Source of the DNA: CAVZCK01 sp963773735
Lineage (GTDB): Bacteria > Pseudomonadota > Alphaproteobacteria > Rhizobiales > Rhodomicrobiaceae
Assembly (NCBI GenBank): GCA_963773735.1
Contig: CAVZCK010000022.1
Location: 186,001-250,000 of the forward strand
Reading direction: 5' to 3'
Length of the DNA: 64,000 bases
The notes under the pieces were generated by a model that worked only from the letters and a program-made list of their open reading frames with translations, was not told where the DNA came from and searched no databases. This document shows, one piece after another, positions 55,597 through 64,000 of the stretch. Position numbers and translations under genes: made by a program. Position 1 is the stretch's first letter; each line of letters opens with the position of its first letter.

Positions 55597-58301
55597 CTAT
55601 TCAGCGGCCATTGCTGCATCATAATCGATGCTGAGCGGCCGTCCGCCCAGTTCGGCAAAGGTCCGCGTCCGGCAGGTCAGCACGATGACCTGCTGATTCG
55701 ATCCGGCGCGCATCAGGGCGTCGAACATGCGGCTGATCCGGTCGTCGTCGGAGAAGACGAGCGCGTCGTCGAGAATGATCGGCACCGGCCGGCCCTGCTC
55801 GGCGAGCAGAGCGCCCATGGCGAGCCGGACGATGACCGCGATCTGCTCGCGCGTGCCGTCGGAGAGACGGTCGAAGCGCTCCGCATCGTCGAGCGTCCGC
55901 TTCAGACCGGCGACGCTGAAGCGGTCGCCAAGGTCGAGCGCGGCCCCCGGAAGGAGGTCGCTCAAAAACGGTTTCAGATGACGCAGGATCGGCGTGTAGA
56001 AACGGTCGCGGCTCTCGCTCAATATCTCGGCGATGGTCCGCGCCAGGAGTTTCAACACCTCGACCCGCGCTTCATGCCGGGCAACCTCTTCCTCCGCCTG
56101 CGTGAGCTGCTGCTGCAGCGCGGCGACCTGCTCGCCGACGCCGTCGCCGCCTGCGCTCTGGATCTGGCCTTCAAGGTTCGAAATCGTCCTGTCGAGTTGG
56201 CCCAGCTGGCTTTTCCGGTTCTCGATGGCCTGCTTGAGGCGAGCCGCTTTGTTGTTCAGCCGGTCGATCTCGTCCGCCGCCGGACTCTTGCCTCGCAGCT
56301 CCGCAAGCGCGCCTGCCGCCTGCTGATGCGCCTTTTCCGCTCTCCTGAAGCCGTGCGCGCGCTTCCGCCATCTGCGCATCGCGGCTCTCGTCGGGAAGGG
56401 ATGCGAGATTTGCGGCAAGGGCCCGGCGCAGCTCACCCAGTTCGCCGAAAGCCGACGCCTTGGCCGCGCTCATCTCGGCAAGAAGCTGCACAGCCTCCCG
56501 GCGCTCGGCTTCAAGCGCCTTGCGGCGGCCCCGCCGTTCCTCCTGCTCCGAGGCGAGTGCTTTTCGCCCATGCTCCAATGCGGCAATGTCCGGCAGCGTG
56601 TCGACGCCAGCAGATCTCAGCGCCTCGGCGATCTCGGCTTCCGCCTTGGCGATCTCCTTGCGTAGGCCGATAAGCGCCTTTTCCGGGGCCTTCATATCGG
56701 TGCCCAGAGCCGTCAGCTCCGCCCCTATGCCCTGCAATTGCGCTTCGAGCCGGCCGCGGCGGGCGAGTGCCTCGCGGGCATCCTGCAGGCTGGCGGCGCC
56801 GCAGGCGCGCAGCAATTTGGCCTGGCTCTTGAGACGAGCGGCGCGGGATTTGTCATGGTCATCGGCGATAGCTGGGGGCGGCGTCATCGTAATGGTCGCG
56901 ATATCGCCGACCGACACGGTGATGGGAGCCGTCACGGCGATGGTCTCGGTCGCTCCGGCCGGCTTGCCGCCGATCAGGACCGGAACGCCGCTGCCAGGAC
57001 GCACGGAAAGCGATAGCTGAGCGGCCGAAGCCGCAAGGCGAGCATCGAGCACGGCCAAGTCGCGCTCGGCGGCCTCCAGATCGCGGACATGCTCGGCGGT
57101 GACTTTGACACTGGCGATTTCGCCGCTGAGCGTTGTCTGCCGCTCGACGATGTCGGCAAGGATACGGACCTGCCGCTCCTGCTCGGCTTTCGACCGGGCG
57201 GACTGCGATGCGGCAGCAAGCTGCCGAAGCGTCCGGTCCTGCGCGGCCGCCGCTTCGTCCTCGCGCTCGATCTCCGCCAGCCCGGCGCTGAGCCGCTCGG
57301 CTTGGCCGCGCCGCGCCTTCTCCTCGACATCGAGCGGCACCAGCTTCGCCGCCAGCTCGGTTTCGCGCCGCCGCTGCTCATCGATCCTCGCCGCCAGCTC
57401 CCGTATCCCTTGAAGCTGTGCTGCGGCTGACTGCATCTGGGCGTGACAGCGCCGCTCCTCGGCGTCCTGGGCCTTGAGCTTTGCCGCCTGGTCATTGGCA
57501 AGCTGAAGCTCGGCCTGCGCCTTTTTCAGCTCCTGCTCCTGCTGTGCGGCGAGATCGGGCTCACCGAGCCGCTGCCGCTCGGACCGGTGCTGTTCCAGCT
57601 CCTCGAACTGCGCTTCGAGCGTCTGCAGCCGCTCGCCCGCCGCGCGAAGCTCCAAGCCGCAACGCTCCCTTTCCTGAAGCGCATGGGCCAAAGGGCCGCC
57701 CGCCGCCGGCTTGCCGGTCTTTTCCGTGACGTAGCGCATCAGCTCGGCGCGCGTTTCCTCCAGGATCGCGCGCGCCGTTTCGCTGCCCGCGACCGTTCCC
57801 ACCTCCGCTTCGATCGCCGAGACGAGCACCGATTTCGCCTGCGCCGGTCAGCGACGGCGGCGCGAAAGACTGGCCCTGGCCGACCCAGAGCATGGCGAAA
57901 GCGGCCTCATCGACCGAGCGCCCGCTCCCCGGCTCGATTCCCAAAATCTCCCACAGTTTTTCGTCGGCTTCGCGGTTTTTCGCGATCTCGCGCCCGTCCA
58001 TGACCAGCGATGCGCTCGGGCTGCGGTTGAAGGATTTTCTGATCCTGTAGACGTGACCCTGATGGCTGAACTCGACTGTGATGGTCACCGGCAGGTTCGT
58101 CCCGTCGGTGATCAGCGGCTCGATCGCTTTCCCCTTGACCGTATGACGCTCGAAGATGCAGGCCTTGAGCGCGCGGAACAGCGTGGACTTGCCGGCCTCA
58201 TTCGGCGCTGCGAGGACGTTGACGCCCGGCCCGAAGCCGAACACGCTCGTTCGTGTACCGAAGCGCCCGACGCCCTCGACGGTAAGGCCGGTGATCTGCA
58301 T
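55597..58301 (-). CDS. SbcC/YhaN-like SMC-type ATPase, two frame breaks
   Basis: The N-terminal Walker A is in NVLAAPNEAGKSTLFRALKA. The long central part is coiled coil (LQTLEAQFEELEQHRSERQR, AQQEQELKKAQAELQLANDQ and so on), interrupted by a beta-rich patch (PGSGVPVLIGGKPAGATETI ... SVGDIATITM). The C-terminal signature and Walker B are FDRLSDGTREQIAVIVRLAM and RPVPIILDDALVFSDDDRIS with VIVLTCRTRTFAELGG. The frame changes near 57840 and 56370. Joined about 900 residues. With the next gene it forms an SbcCD/Rad50-Mre11-like DNA-end processing complex of the YhaNO type. Its start overlaps the exonuclease stop. Confidence 0.85.
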
Positions 58302-59430
58302 CAGGCCGTCCCCCTTTGTGCAGCGCGCATCAGTGCGCCATAAAGCTCGACCAGCGCAGCTTCCGCCATCTTGCGCTCCTTCGGCGACAGCGCGAGGTCC
58401 TCGGCGCCTCCCCGAAGCCGCCGGCTCACCTCGCTCAGAACGCCGTCAGAGGCCATGGCTTCGAGATCGGCTGCGGTCGGCGCGGTCGAGAGCTGATCGC
58501 GCCGCAGCGACAGCCAGAAGAAAGCCGCCTCGAGCCCGGCAAGCCGTTCCTCCAGCTCGGCATGGCCGGACAGGGACAGGAGGCCGCGAAGCGTCAGGCG
58601 CAATAGTGTCCGCGACAGGTCGGGCAGGCTCCGCAGGCGCGCTTCCAGACGACGAGATCCTCATCGCCTGAAAGCGTCTCCTCGACCGACCGCCAGATAT
58701 AGCGACCGACGATCTTCTCCACGACCTTGGGCGGCGCCGATGGCCCTGCGCATTCGACGGCGAGGATCTTGCCCTCTTCCTGGCTGTCGACAAGGTCGGG
58801 CTCCGGCGTGCCGGAATACCAGACGGAGGGCGAAATCTGCTGGGTGCGGTGCCAGTCGCCGAGCGCCAGATAGGCAAGTCCGGCTTTAGCAGGCCTCGTC
58901 GGATCGATTGGGTTGCCGGCATCGCCCGCTGAGCCGAAGCCGGTGACCGAGCCATGCGCAAGGCCGATGCGCAGAGCGCCGGGCGGCGTCGGTGCCTCGT
59001 CCATCCAGGCGGTGACATCACCCGCCTCCGTCTTGCGGAAAAGCGGGCAGGGCAGCAGAAAAGCATTCGGCGCGATTTCAACCGGCCGGCGTTCGAGATG
59101 CAGATGGATGTTCGCCGGCATGCCGGTCGCGCGGACCCGGTCCCAAAGCCCCTCCGGGCGGTGCGGGTCGTGGTTGCCGGGCAGGAGATGCCAATTCACC
59201 TTGCCGAAGCGGCGCATCCGCTCCAGCGGCGCCCGCAGATTGGCGGGTTTCGGGCTATCGGTATCATAAACATCGCCGGCGACCAGGACATGTTCCGCGC
59301 CTTGCTCGGCGGCGAGCGCACCGATCGTCTCGATCACGTCGAGCCGCGCAGTCTGGAGCACGGGTTCCCTGTCCCCGATCTGCTTGAAGACCTTGCCGAT
59401 CTGCCAGTCAGCACTGTGGATAAATCGCAT
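58301..59430 (-). CDS. SbcD/YhaO-like metallophosphoesterase (DNA repair exonuclease), frame break near 58620
   Basis: Calcineurin-like nuclease. FIHSADWQIGK (D.H-type motif), VLVAGDVYDTDSPKP (GD), WHLLPGNHDPHR (GNHD), IGLAHGS (GH) and YLALGDWHRTQQI (GDxH). The C-terminal part after the break reads LRLTLRGLLSLSGHAELEER LAGLEAAFFWLSLRRDQL. Joined about 376 residues. With the ATPase encoded next (overlap of one base) it should form the nuclease part of the complex. ATG 59430 gives MRFIHSADWQIGKVF, the standard start. Confidence 0.87.
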
Positions 59431-59837
59431 CGCGATTTTTCGATAGCCTCGGTGATTCCCTCATGGGCGGCGCCCACCCATAGATATAGGCGAGAAATCG
59501 CGATTGCCGCGCCTGCATCCGACTTGTCCACAAATGATCGGATCGATTCCCTTCACCGCCGGCCGAGGCGCGCGTGAAATCGCATCGCGTCAAGCGGGGC
59601 ATAGATGCGCTCATAGTCGATGCTGTGCCGCATGCTGTCATGGTCAGACGGCGAAAGCGCAGCAGGAAATCTGACGGGACAAGGATAAATAACTTAAAAA
59701 TTTAATAATATTAAAAATAACATTATGTTTTGTCTGTGGATATCACTCAATGTTCTGCGCATACCCTTAGCATTCATGCCATATAAAAAGTAAAGTTCCA
59801 GCGAATAATCTATGCAACTTTGTCCGGAATTTGGTTC
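59431..59837. other. Intergenic region with AT-rich core
   Basis: About 400 bases between divergent genes. The part 59690-59760 is strongly AT-rich (TTAAAAATTTAATAATATTA), unusual for this window, and may be a promoter/UP-element region or a site bound by a nucleoid protein that silences AT-rich DNA. No gene is supported. Confidence 0.5.
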
Positions 59838-61002
59838 ATGTTTGATCAAGTGCTTTCTGATGGAACCACTGCTGCGCAGCCTGCGACGGGTTCGCCTGCT
59901 ACTCCGCTCATCCGCTTCATTTTGCGAGGTCTGGATTTGCTGGATGCCGGAACATGGACGGTGGTCACATATATATCACCTCGACGGCCGCGCACTGCCC
60001 AACGAGTTGATCCCCCATAGTGATGTCTTCTATACGCTCAATGTTCTGCTCGGATTTTCTCGCATCCGACATCTTGGCGAGATCCATGAATACGATCTTA
60101 AGAAGATCTTCGACGCGAATGTCGTGCAGGTTCCACGCTTGCCTTCGCGAAAATACGCTTACGGCATGGCATTATGGACCGCAGCTGAGCTCGGCTTTGA
60201 TATTCCTGAGGAAACATATGGAAAAATCCGAGCTGTGCTGGACGATCGTGCAGGCTGGATGACCTTCAATGCACAGGATCTCGGTATGATCCTGATCGGC
60301 TGCGTCGAGCAGGCCAAACGCCGCCGTCCCGAACTCGGGAGTATCGCGCAGGACCTGTTTCAACATCTCAATCAATATTACGGCTGTCACAGCGGTCTCT
60401 TCTACGACGCGGCAAGCGGCTGGCGCAGGCGCTTTTCGTCCTTCGCAACTCAGACTTATCTGTCGTTGGCTTGTTATATTTTCGGCGAATGGACTCGCAA
60501 TCAAAGAGCTCTCGATTTGGCCAGGACGTGTTCGGCCAAACTTATTTCTCTGCAGGGTCCGCAAGGTGAATGGCCGTGGTTCTTCCACACCCCGTCGGGA
60601 CGGGTCGTGGATTTCTACGAGGTCTATTCCGTTCACCAGGACGGTATGGCCCCGGCATGGCTGGAGCACGCCGAGCGGCATCATGTGCCGGGTGCCAGGG
60701 AAGCGCTCGTTGACGGCTTCATGTGGATCTACGGAGATAATCAGCTGCGGCGATCCATGCTTTGGCAAAAGGAGGGGCTCATTTGCCGCTCTCACGTCCG
60801 CAAGCGCGAACTCTCCGGCAAATGGAAGAGGGGTATCCGCGCGATCGCAAACGCTTTCACCGGTGGAGGGCGAACGCCGATTTCGCCGTCCATGCTCGAT
60901 TTGCGTCTCGAATGCCGCAGCTACCATCTCGGCTGGGTGCTTTGGTCATTCGGTCGGCGCGATGACCTTCCGATCATCCAGCACCACCCGTCGCTGAGCT
61001 GA
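59838..61002 (+). CDS. Unknown protein of a surface-polysaccharide cluster, frame break near 59955
   Basis: About 388 residues joined. One frame gives MFDQVLSDGTTAAQPATGSP, IRFILRGLDLLDAGTW; the next gives IYHLDGRALPNELIPHSDVF YTLNVLLGFSRI, AYGMALWTAAELGFDIPEET, WMTFNAQDLGMILIGCVEQA, YDAASGWRRRFSSFATQTYL with SLACYIFGEW, PQGEWPWFFHTPSGRVVDFY with EVYSVHQDGMAPAWL and RRSMLWQKEGLICR. The helical pattern and GEWPW/YSVHQDGMAP motifs suggest an alpha/alpha-barrel enzyme acting on sugars, as in polysaccharide clusters. I do not recognise a named family. Followed four bases later by an acetyltransferase. Confidence 0.6.
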
Positions 61003-61006
61003 GACC

Positions 61007-61495
61007 ATGTTCAAGCGACACTGGCTCCTCAGTCTACGGCTGCGCGTTCTTGCACTGAGACGCAAGTATTTGGTGGCCTATTGCGGCATGGATCTGCACC
61101 CGACCTGCAACGTCTCGCTCAAGGCCGTGCTGGATCGGAACAACCCTCGCGGCGTGCATGTGGGGGCCTATAGCTATGTGGCGTTCGAGGCCGTGATTAT
61201 GACCCATGACATGACAAGAGGCCTGCGCACCGATACCTATATCGGCGAGCGATGTTTCATCGGCGCCCGGGCGATCATCATGCCGGGCATCCGCGTCGGC
61301 GACGGCTCGATCGTCGGTGCCGGAAGCGTCGTCACACGAGATGTACCGCCCGGTTCTATCGCGGCGGGCAACCCAGCCAGAGTGGTCCGCTCCGGCATTC
61401 GGACCACCCGCGGCGGCTGTATCCAGGGCGCCGGCTATCTGGCGCAGGACGATGGTTGGCTCGCGGAGGCGGAGCGTCATGTCGCTGCTGGCTGA
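61007..61495 (+). CDS. Left-handed beta-helix O-acetyltransferase (WcaF/Maa-like)
   Basis: 162 residues. Hexapeptide repeats: VHVGAYSYVAFEAVIMTHDM, TYIGERCFIGARAIIMPGIR VGDGSIVGAGSVVTRDVPPG SIAAGNPARVV. The His in MTHD is the expected catalytic position and the end motif VPPGSIAAGNPARVV is diagnostic. It transfers acetyl from acetyl-CoA to a sugar hydroxyl, likely on a capsule or exopolysaccharide. Start ATG 61007 lies right after the previous stop; it overlaps the next gene by 17 bases. Confidence 0.88.
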   Translation: MFKRHWLLSLRLRVLALRRKYLVAYCGMDLHPTCNVSLKAVLDRNNPRGVHVGAYSYVAFEAVIMTHDMTRGLRTDTYIGERCFIGARAIIMPGIRVGDGSIVGAGSVVTRDVPPGSIAAGNPARVVRSGIRTTRGGCIQGAGYLAQDDGWLAEAERHVAAG

Positions 61496-62438
61496 GGAGT
61501 TCAAGACCTGGGGGCGGATCGGCGTGAAGCGCCTGATCTCGCCCGCGATGATGGACCGGCTTCGGCGCGCGCGGCGGAAGGCCGGCCGCAAAGCCATGCG
61601 CAAGTCGCTGGACGGCTCCCTTCTTCTGCTGACGCAGAGCCAGATCGAGCAGGATCTGCGCGCCCTCGGGGTGGTGCCGGGTTGTAACCTTTTCGTGCAC
61701 AGCGCGCTTTCCAGGATCGGCCCCGTCGAAGGTGGCGCAGAATCCGTGATCCGCGCGCTCTTGGACGTCATGGGGGCTGAGGCGACCCTTATTATGCCGG
61801 CCTATCCCATGCCCGCGACGATGTATGAGTGGATGCGTGACCCGGAACCTTTTTGCCTAGCGAGCAGCCCGTCTCGAATGGGAGCGCTGACCGAGGTCTT
61901 TCGAAAAATGCCCGGCGTCATCCGCTCGGCGCATCCTACCCACTCGGTGACGGCATACGGCCCCGCGGCCGAATCCTACACGCGAAATCACCACAATCTT
62001 CCGACGCCGTGTGCGGCGGGCTCGCCCTTCCGCATCCATACCGATTGCGGCGGCGATATTTTGTGCATCGGTACAGGCGTGGGAAAGATCACATCATACC
62101 ATGTCATCGAAGATTATCTCGATGACTATCCGCTTTCCGTTTATCTGGAGAAACGGATGGCGAAAGACGTAATCCTTGCGGATGGCAGACATAGGCGGGT
62201 TGAGATCGCAGTGGGAAATCCTAAGCTGAGCCCGTGGCGGGTTGACAATTTCAAACCTAAGGAAACTGAGTTTCTGGGCCATTTACGTTCTCATGCAGCC
62301 GTGCAGGAAGGCAAGATCGGCCATGCGTCGTCCCATCTCATTAACGGAGTTCGCTTTCATCAGATGATGATCGACCTGACCCGCAGTGGCGTCACGATTT
62401 ATCATCGACCGTGGCTCCGCCGCATGTTGGCCCTTTAG
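61479..62438 (+). CDS. Aminoglycoside N(3)-acetyltransferase family (AAC(3)-like) protein
   Basis: About 319 residues. The family motifs are LFVHSALSRIGPVEGGAESV IRALLDVMG, ATLIMPAYPMP, GALTEVFRKMPGVIRSAHPT HSVTAYGP (HPxHSVxAxG) and TPCAAGSPFRIHTDCGGDIL CIGTG. Resistance enzymes of this fold acetylate the 3-amino group of aminoglycosides. Here the gene overlaps a sugar O-acetyltransferase, so N-acetylation of an amino sugar during polysaccharide synthesis is the more likely role. Start ATG 61479 follows GGAGGCGGAGC. Confidence 0.82.
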   Translation: MSLLAEEFKTWGRIGVKRLISPAMMDRLRRARRKAGRKAMRKSLDGSLLLLTQSQIEQDLRALGVVPGCNLFVHSALSRIGPVEGGAESVIRALLDVMGAEATLIMPAYPMPATMYEWMRDPEPFCLASSPSRMGALTEVFRKMPGVIRSAHPTHSVTAYGPAAESYTRNHHNLPTPCAAGSPFRIHTDCGGDILCIGTGVGKITSYHVIEDYLDDYPLSVYLEKRMAKDVILADGRHRRVEIAVGNPKLSPWRVDNFKPKETEFLGHLRSHAAVQEGKIGHASSHLINGVRFHQMMIDLTRSGVTIYHRPWLRRMLAL

Positions 62439-62493
62439 CACTGCATGACGCGGACGTCTTGACTGGCCTGGCAAGATGTTGAGAGCGCATCTA

Positions 62494-62542
62494 GAGCATG
62501 ATCCGCAAAAGTGGACGCCGGTTTTGCGAAAAGATCATGCTC
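62494..62542. repeat. Intergenic palindromic repeat, copy 2
   Basis: A 49-base palindrome beginning GAGCATGATCCGCAAAAGTG and ending AAGATCATGCTC. Outer arms GAGCATGATC / GATCATGCTC and inner CGCAAAA / TTTTGCG are complementary. The plan is the same as at 13911-13961, with compensating differences in the arms (GAGC/GCTC against GCGC/GCGC; GCAAAA/TTTTGC against CGAAAA/TTTTCG). This shows that base pairing is kept. Confidence 0.8.
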
Positions 62543-62861
62543 AAACAGGTAGATGGAGCCCCGTTCCAATTCTATCGGAACGGAAAAGGCTCTAGCCTTC
62601 GGAGCCCTCTGTCCGCGTATTTGGCCGGCTCGTGTCGAGCTGGCGCCCCACCACCACCAACACAACTTCATTGCCGGGATCGAGCTTTGCCAGGCGGCGC
62701 CTGAAATCGGAGCGCGAGCCCATGGCCGATCTCATCACCAAGACTTGCATTCGGCGTGAAGGGTTACGACGCCAATGAGCCAACTAGGGTTTGATAAAAC
62801 GTCCGAGATGTTCTATTTACCATTCGGCTTTCGGCTCCAGAGTGCATAAACGGACAGGATC
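62543..62861. other. Intergenic region, no supported gene
   Basis: About 320 bases. A minus-strand frame at 62592-62783 (with QVLVMRSAMGSRSDFRRRLA and PGNEVVLVVVGRQLD) might be a small gene or a scrap, but no family or ribosome site supports it. The promoter of the ferredoxin reductase gene should lie in 62780-62850, where the sequence is AT-richer. Confidence 0.4.
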
Positions 62862-63635
62862 ATGAGCAGCTACACTGAGGAAACCGTTCTCGCGGTTCAG
62901 CACTGGACCGACGATCTGTTCAGCTTCAGGGCAACGCGCAGCCCGTCATTCCGCTTCGCCAACGGCCAGTTCACCATGATGGGGCTGGAGATCGAGGGCA
63001 AGCCGATGGTCCGCGCTTATTCGCTGGTCAGCACCAATTATGACGACGAGCTGGAATTCTTCAGCATCAAGGTGCCGGACGGCCCGCTGACCTCGCGGCT
63101 TCGGCACATCAAGCAAGGCGACCGTATCCTCGTCGGCAAAAAGCCGACGGGCACGCTGGTGCTCGACAATCTCCTGCCCGGACGCAGGCTTTATTTGCTT
63201 TCGACCGGCACCGGCCTAGCGCCGTTCATGAGCATCATTCGCGACCCGGAAACCTACGAGAAATTCGAGAGGGTGATTTTGGTGCATGGCTGCCGCCAGA
63301 TCGCTGAACTCGCCTATGGCGAGAAGATCACCCAGACATTGCCGAAGGACGAGTATCTCGGCGAGTTGATCCGCGAGAAGCTCACCTACTATCCGACCGT
63401 GACGCGCGAGCCGTTCAGGCATCGTGGCCGCCTCACCGATCTGATCACGACGGGTCAGCTCTTCCGCGATCTCGGCGTTGAGCCTTTCGATGCCGCCGGT
63501 GACCGCGTGATGCTCTGCGGCAGCCCGCAAATGCTCGAAGACATGCGGGCGACTCTGGCCGAGCGCGGCTTTACCGAGGGCTCAAGCGGCAAGCCTGCAA
63601 CCTTCGTCATCGAAAAGGCGTTCGTGGAGCGGTAA
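62862..63635 (+). CDS. fpr: Ferredoxin/flavodoxin--NADP+ reductase
   Basis: 257 residues, intact. The FAD site is RAYSLVSTNYDDELEFFSIK. The NADP domain shows YLLSTGTGLAPFMSIIRDPE TYEKFERVILVHGCRQIAEL and MLCGSPQMLEDM, and the protein ends KPATFVIEKAFVER. The C-terminal extension after the usual final aromatic residue (AFVER) marks the bacterial subclass I Fpr of proteobacteria. It exchanges electrons between NADPH and ferredoxin or flavodoxin, often in oxidative stress defence. ATG 62862 is preceded by GGACAGGATC. Confidence 0.92.
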   Translation: MSSYTEETVLAVQHWTDDLFSFRATRSPSFRFANGQFTMMGLEIEGKPMVRAYSLVSTNYDDELEFFSIKVPDGPLTSRLRHIKQGDRILVGKKPTGTLVLDNLLPGRRLYLLSTGTGLAPFMSIIRDPETYEKFERVILVHGCRQIAELAYGEKITQTLPKDEYLGELIREKLTYYPTVTREPFRHRGRLTDLITTGQLFRDLGVEPFDAAGDRVMLCGSPQMLEDMRATLAERGFTEGSSGKPATFVIEKAFVER

Positions 63636-63923
63636 GCCTCTGAGCTGCCGATGAAAAAGATCGGCAAGGATGGACACTTGACCCCAGTCCCGGCTGGCAT
63701 TCTCGGGGGCGGGCGCAGCGAGACCCGGCACCTATTGGCATTTCCACAATCAGCGCGTGAAGACGAGGTGTCCGTAGCCCCGGATAGCCGCTGAGGCGGC
63801 TTCCGGGACAACGCTCTGAGCGTTTCGCAACTTTGGCCGCCGGAATCGCTGGTTGCGCGCAGCATCGATGGCTCGCGTCCTCAACTCAAGATTGCGCCTT
63901 GGCCGAAGCCACGTCTCGAGCGG
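63636..63923. other. Region between convergent genes, no supported gene
   Basis: About 290 bases between the ends of fpr and the alcohol dehydrogenase gene. No frame with a domain; a long minus-strand frame reaching into fpr is its shadow. A terminator was not clearly seen. Confidence 0.4.
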
Positions 63924-64000
63924 TCAGAACAACACCACGCTGCGGATGCTTTCGCCGGCATGCATCAGGTCGAAGGCTTTGTTGATATCGGTGAGCGGCA
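63924..64000 (-). CDS. C-terminal end of class III alcohol dehydrogenase / S-(hydroxymethyl)glutathione dehydrogenase (partial)
   Basis: The last 25 codons before TGA 63924-63926 read PLTDINKAFDLMHAGESIRS VVLF. This is the usual C-terminus of glutathione-dependent formaldehyde dehydrogenase (class III ADH, FrmA/AdhC). The rest lies outside the window. The family oxidises the formaldehyde-glutathione adduct. Confidence 0.8.
   Translation of the reverse strand, partial: PLTDINKAFDLMHAGESIRSVVLF

Noticed and set aside
61479..62438. Aminoglycoside resistance gene
   Set aside because: Family membership alone does not show resistance; overlap with a sugar O-acetyltransferase points to glycan modification.

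Overview
The window is a GC-rich (roughly 60-65%) chromosomal segment of an alphaproteobacterium, most likely of the order Hyphomicrobiales (Rhizobiales). Support comes from the gene families (TAXI-type TRAP transporter with a DUF1850 partner, YSC84-like lipoprotein, ChrR-type anti-sigma factor, GH3-type acyl-amide synthetase), from intergenic palindromes resembling those common in that order, and from codon use. The species cannot be fixed from sequence alone.

Layout. 0-8 kb: end of a histidinol-phosphatase-like gene, a fumarylacetoacetate hydrolase family gene, transketolase, a DapA-family aldolase, tRNA-Ala(GGC), and a giant ACP / fatty-acid ligase / acyltransferase locus. 8-18 kb: a PH-domain membrane protein, a Tyr-rich secreted protein, a coupled GH3 amide synthetase / penicillin acylase pair, and a TAXI-TRAP uptake operon. 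19-32 kb: two tandem LuxR-type regulators, a sulfite-oxidase-fold molybdoenzyme with a cytochrome b, an operon of two glycosyltransferases, a radical SAM protein and a GT87-like mannosyltransferase, a YeeE/YedE (thiosulfate-type) transporter, several small secreted proteins, and cystathionine beta-lyase.

32.46-52.96 kb is a genomic island. It starts in the 3' half of tRNA-Gly(CCC) and ends at a 46-bp copy of that tRNA end (45/46 identical), just after a tyrosine recombinase gene. Its mobility core is an AEP-type primase, a D5/P4-type helicase and the recombinase. Its cargo is an ECF sigma / ChrR-like anti-sigma / subtilase locus, two nuclease-like genes with a small membrane protein, and a heavily broken module of PQQ alcohol dehydrogenase, cytochrome c and caa3-type oxidase (coxB, coxA, coxC, ctaG).

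53-64 kb returns to the chromosome: a secreted degenerate GH3-glycosidase-like protein, an ornithine cyclodeaminase homologue, an SbcCD/YhaN-like ATPase-exonuclease pair, a small surface-polysaccharide cluster, ferredoxin-NADP reductase, and the last codons of a class III alcohol dehydrogenase.

A striking property is the number of broken reading frames. About 20 otherwise conserved genes, including transketolase, change frame once or twice with no obvious homopolymer. This suggests uncorrected single-base errors in much of the window. The 40-47.3 kb respiratory module is far more broken, and its dehydrogenase also has two in-frame stop codons, so true decay is more plausible there. Frame-break positions below are approximate and come from matching recognisable protein segments by eye.
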